A stretch of 8,925 bases of DNA from Pseudomonadota bacterium (GTDB lineage Bacteria; Pseudomonadota; Gammaproteobacteria; Burkholderiales; SG8-39), in NCBI GenBank assembly GCA_021825225.1, contig JAKAIH010000080.1, forward strand, positions 1-8,925, written 5' to 3'. The notes under the pieces were generated by a model. The model saw nothing but the letters and a program-made list of their open reading frames with translations. It was not told the origin of the DNA and made no database searches. This document shows, in pieces, positions 6,501 to 8,925 of the stretch. The position numbers and the translations under genes are program-made. Each line of letters begins with the position of its first letter. The stretch's first letter is position 1.

Positions 6501-8338
6501 TGCTTTCGGTCGGCCGGGACCGCGCCGGGATCGTTGCCCATGCGCTGCATGCGATTGCGCGTGTCCTGCAGATCCTGTTCCCAGTTCTTGTCGCTCTCGA
6601 TGATCGTCGGTTTGATCAGGATCACCAGTTCGCGCTTGATGGTATCGGTGGAGGAGTTGCGGAAAGCGCCGCCTATCACCGGCACGTCCTCGAGTCCGGG
6701 GATGCCGCTGCGGCCCCGGTTCAGCTCGACTTTCATCAAGCCACCCAGGACGACGATATTGCCGTCCTGCGTGCGCACCATGGTGTCGGACTCGCTCACG
6801 TTGATCGCGGCCACGTCCACGCTCTGCGCGCCGACGCCGACCAGGTTGAATCCGACCGACTTGGGCGTCACGCTGGTGACCAGGGGATGGATATGCAGTG
6901 CGATATTTCCCTCGGCGTCGATCTGCGGCGTGACATCCAGCGAGATGCCCGAGAAAATATTGCTGATCTGCGGCGCAACCGAAGTCGGCGTGACCACCCC
7001 GCCCGTGCTCGAACCGGGAACCACGGTGATGCTGGTGACATAAGGCTGGTCGGTGCCGACCTTGAGCACCGCCTTCTGATTGTTGAGCGTGGCCACCCTC
7101 GGACTGGAGAGCACTTGCACCGATCCCTGCGACTCGAGAAACTGCAGCAGGGCAGCGAAATTGTCGGTCTGCACCGCCAGGCCGAACACTCCTCCCGCGA
7201 CGCCCGTGGCGCCGGCAACGGCGCCTCCCAGCGTTGCCAGGCCGGCGCCGGCCCCAGGGTTGGCGCTGAAGCTGCTGCTGCTGCCGGAACTGCTGCCGGC
7301 GGTACCGCCGCTCAGGCTGCCCCGCGTGCCGAGGCTGTTCGCCGCTCCGCCCAGTCCGCTGGAAAAACCGCCGGCAATGCCGCTGGTGGGAAACGCCGCC
7401 CAGTTGATTCCCGATTGATACGCCTGGTTCAGGGTCACATCGATGATCTTCGCCTCGAGCATTACCTGCCGCTCCACCGAAAGCTGCATCGCCTTGAGCA
7501 GGGTCGCAACGCTGCGCAGTTCCTGCGGCATGGCGCGCACTACCACCACCCCGGACTGCGGGCTGATCACGATGTTGCGGCCCCCGCCGGTGCCGACGAT
7601 GGTGTGGATGGCATACTCGACTTCGGCCCAGAAATCGGTCGTCTGGACGGTGGACATGCGCGTGGCGTCGTTCTGGATGCCGCCCAGAGCGCCGACGGCA
7701 TTCGGCGTGAGCGAAGGCGGACCCTGCACGCCGGCAGGTGCGGTCTGGGTGGTCGTCAGCGTCTGCTGCAGCGCCGTTGCGCTGCCCGCCGTGGTCGCGC
7801 TGGTGGTGATTCCGCTGGAACCGGCGGTGACGCGCATGTCGCTGCGGCCCTGGCGCGCGCCGATCAGGTAGTTGACCTGGAACACGCGCGTTTGCAGCCC
7901 GGCCGGCTGGATGTAGACCCTGCTGCCCTCGATCTTGTACTCATAGCCGTAAATCTCGCGGATCGCATCCAGCGCCTCGCGCAAGGTGACATCCTTGAGG
8001 TTCACCGAGATGGAACCGGTCACGTCCGGGTGCACCAGCATGCTGTAGCGCGTGCCCGACACGATCGACAGGAACACTTCGCGCGCCGGTGCATTGTTTA
8101 CGTTGAGGTCGAAGCGCCCCTCGATCGGCTTTCCCTGCGCCTGCGGCAGTTCCATGCGCAGCGGCGGCAGCAGCGCGCGGTTCACCGCGTCCGATTCTCG
8201 CGGTTTCGCGCGCTGCGCGCCCTGCTCCAAACCGCCGGTAATCTGGCTGCTGATCTGGTTGGTGCGCACCGGCTCCTGGGCGCAGCCGGCGAGGATGAAG
8301 GCGCTCAGGATCAGCCCGGCGGTGCACAGAGTTCTCAT
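6497..8338 (-). CDS. mshL: MSHA-type pilus outer-membrane secretin lipoprotein MshL
   Basis: The 613-residue product forms the outer-membrane pore through which the pilus leaves the cell. A lipoprotein signal ends in the lipobox L16-A-G-C19. Residues about 76-147 are an STN/N0-type domain (F-D-L-N-V-N-N-A-P-A-R-E-V, then V-T-L-R-E-A-L-D-A-I) preceding a Ser/Thr/Ala-rich linker (about 170-220). A secretin N-domain (about 235-290) is marked by V242/I247-type periodicity and N255-I-V-I-S-P-Q-S-G-V-V-V-V. The secretin barrel domain (about 290-580) includes V408-Q-V-L-S-S-P-R-V-A-T-L-N-N, L531-G-G-L, R543-S-G-I-P-G-L-E-D-V-P-V-I-G and R569-E-L-V-I-L-I-K-P-T. A Gly/Ser/Ala-rich stretch at about 318-386 interrupts the barrel. 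The ATG at 8338 overlaps the mshK stop (ATGA) with GGTGA upstream. A PilQ- or GspD-type secretin is less likely given its neighbours. Confidence 0.93.
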   Translation of the reverse strand: MRTLCTAGLILSAFILAGCAQEPVRTNQISSQITGGLEQGAQRAKPRESDAVNRALLPPLRMELPQAQGKPIEGRFDLNVNNAPAREVFLSIVSGTRYSMLVHPDVTGSISVNLKDVTLREALDAIREIYGYEYKIEGSRVYIQPAGLQTRVFQVNYLIGARQGRSDMRVTAGSSGITTSATTAGSATALQQTLTTTQTAPAGVQGPPSLTPNAVGALGGIQNDATRMSTVQTTDFWAEVEYAIHTIVGTGGGRNIVISPQSGVVVVRAMPQELRSVATLLKAMQLSVERQVMLEAKIIDVTLNQAYQSGINWAAFPTSGIAGGFSSGLGGAANSLGTRGSLSGGTAGSSSGSSSSFSANPGAGAGLATLGGAVAGATGVAGGVFGLAVQTDNFAALLQFLESQGSVQVLSSPRVATLNNQKAVLKVGTDQPYVTSITVVPGSSTGGVVTPTSVAPQISNIFSGISLDVTPQIDAEGNIALHIHPLVTSVTPKSVGFNLVGVGAQSVDVAAINVSESDTMVRTQDGNIVVLGGLMKVELNRGRSGIPGLEDVPVIGGAFRNSSTDTIKRELVILIKPTIIESDKNWEQDLQDTRNRMQRMGNDPGAVPADRKQ

Positions 8339-8715
8339 GGACGTTTCACCATTTTCTCAGCGCCCCGCGGGCTGCCGGACGCCGCAGAAGCCTTCTCCAT
8401 CGGGGGATACAACTGTAGCACTTCCAATCCCTGATCGCCTTTCAATGTCACCTCGGTCGCGGTGATTCTGACCAGCTTCGCCTTGCCATAGGTCCCGCCC
8501 AGAGCCACGTAGCGCCCGTTGATGATCGCGCCCTTGCGTGTGCTCGACAGCAGTATCGATTGCAATGGCGTGCGCGGCGCGGCGCCGGCAGCGGCACTGC
8601 TCATGAGTTCCAGCGGCGGCCGCGTCGGATCGGTGAGCGCCTGCGCGCTGCTGCCGGCCGGAAGCGCCAGCGCGGCCACCGCCAGCATCCGCATCGGCAT
8701 CAGACGGTCAGCCAT
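8335..8715 (-). CDS. mshK: MSHA biogenesis protein MshK (PilP-like periplasmic protein)
   Basis: The 126-residue protein has an N-terminal signal peptide (M-A-D-R-L start, hydrophobic core about 9-20, likely cleavage after A-Q-A26) followed by L-T-D-P-T-R-P-P34, the characteristic start of mature MshK. The body contains L51-Q-S-I-L-L-S-S and I64-I-N-G-R-Y-V-x-L-G, the short beta module shared with the PilP/GspC class that links the inner-membrane alignment complex to the secretin. It sits between mshJ and mshL, which is the standard order. The ATG at 8715 lies 16 bases inside the mshJ 3' end, with GGAAA just upstream; later Met codons at residues 6 and 8 are possible starts. The protein is short and divergent, so the name rests on the T-D-P-T-R-P-P motif plus position. 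Confidence 0.85.
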   Translation of the reverse strand: MADRLMPMRMLAVAALALPAGSSAQALTDPTRPPLELMSSAAAGAAPRTPLQSILLSSTRKGAIINGRYVALGGTYGKAKLVRITATEVTLKGDQGLEVLQLYPPMEKASAASGSPRGAEKMVKRP

Positions 8716-8925
8716 GATTTTTCCGGGCTGAGCGTGTAGATGGTCAGCTTAAGCACCGATTGGGGATACTGCGCCACGCTGAGTTCAATCCCGTCCCAAA
8801 ACACCCGCTGCGGCATGCGTTCGAGCGCGGCAAGGTAATCGAGCAGATCGAAGTAACTGCCCTTGACGCTGAGCTCGACCGTATGGCGAAAAATCTCGCG
8901 CGCGCCCCCCGCCTGCCCGCTCCCG
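8700..8925 (-). CDS. mshJ: MSHA biogenesis protein MshJ (PilO/GspM-like), C-terminal part
   Basis: The gene enters from the right edge and only the last 74 codons are visible, ending with TGA at 8702-8700. The frame reads R-E-I-F-R-H-T-V-E-L, then a G-S-Y-F-D-L-L-D-Y-L-A-A-L-E stretch, R-V-F-W-D, and Y-P-Q-S-V-L-K-L-T-I-Y-T-L-S, ending S-W-L-T-V. The pattern of a G-x-Y-x-D-L-L-x-Y-L-x-x-L-E helix between beta strands is that of the ferredoxin-like C-terminal domain of MshJ/PilO/GspM inner-membrane alignment proteins. In a type IV pilus this protein pairs with MshI (PilN-like) to couple the cytoplasmic platform to MshK and the secretin. Its 3' end overlaps mshK by 16 bases. It is too short to be part of the standard ORF calls but the motif and position are convincing. 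The N-terminal membrane anchor lies outside the window. Confidence 0.85.
   Translation of the reverse strand, partial: GSGQAGGAREIFRHTVELSVKGSYFDLLDYLAALERMPQRVFWDGIELSVAQYPQSVLKLTIYTLSPEKSWLTV

Noticed and set aside
5670..7043. A 457-codon plus-strand frame antisense to mshM and the 3' half of mshL
   Set aside because: No recognisable motifs; it crosses two well-supported genes on the other strand and is explained by high GC with few stop codons.
6887..8434. A 515-codon plus-strand frame antisense to mshL and mshK
   Set aside because: Its composition (Arg, His, Gln, Ala-rich, no domain pattern) is that of a GC-rich shadow, while the minus-strand frame has clear secretin motifs, a lipobox and tight gene overlaps.

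Overview
The window is GC-rich, densely packed proteobacterial DNA with no RNA genes, mobile elements or CRISPR arrays that I can see. The gene families, the TPR and secretin components of an MSHA-type pilus, and the Pro/Gly-rich tail of the MCE protein point to a betaproteobacterium (for example Rhodocyclales or Nitrosomonadales). The exact genus cannot be read from the sequence.

Layout, left to right. (1) Plus strand, 1-1469: the 3' part of an MCE/MlaD-type substrate-binding protein gene, followed through a one-base TAATG overlap by a PqiC-like lipoprotein gene. These are the last two genes of an ABC-type lipid transport operon whose permease and ATPase would lie to the left of the window. 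(2) 1470-1575: a convergent gap with a 12-bp palindrome and no gene. (3) Minus strand, 1576-2214: a zeta-class glutathione transferase / maleylacetoacetate isomerase (maiA). It is divergent from a plus-strand MaoC-type hotdog dehydratase gene (2324-2773). The 109-bp region between them holds a perfect 9-bp-arm inverted repeat followed by five T, flanked by an imperfect direct repeat. (4) Minus strand, 8925 down to 2782: a run of seven co-directional genes. Reading in the direction of transcription these are mshJ (partial), mshK, mshL (outer-membrane secretin lipoprotein), mshM (AAA ATPase), mshN (TPR protein), a DUF3422 membrane-anchored protein gene and an 84-residue SemiSWEET sugar transporter gene. 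SemiSWEET ends 8 bp from the convergent MaoC gene.

The msh genes overlap by 16, 4, 4 and 3 bases, so they are almost certainly one translationally coupled operon. They encode the inner-membrane/periplasmic alignment proteins (MshJ, MshK), the secretin pore (MshL) and the ATPase/TPR accessory proteins (MshM, MshN) of a mannose-sensitive-haemagglutinin-type type IV pilus or a related pseudopilus system. Right after mshN, where the assembly ATPase gene mshE commonly follows, the window instead has DUF3422 and SemiSWEET. They may be a separate unit or read-through passengers of the pilus operon.

I did not find a clearly new biological system. The points most worth checking are the DUF3422-SemiSWEET pair attached to a truncated msh run, the long Gly/Ser insertion in MshL, and the palindrome and repeat structure between maiA and the MaoC gene.
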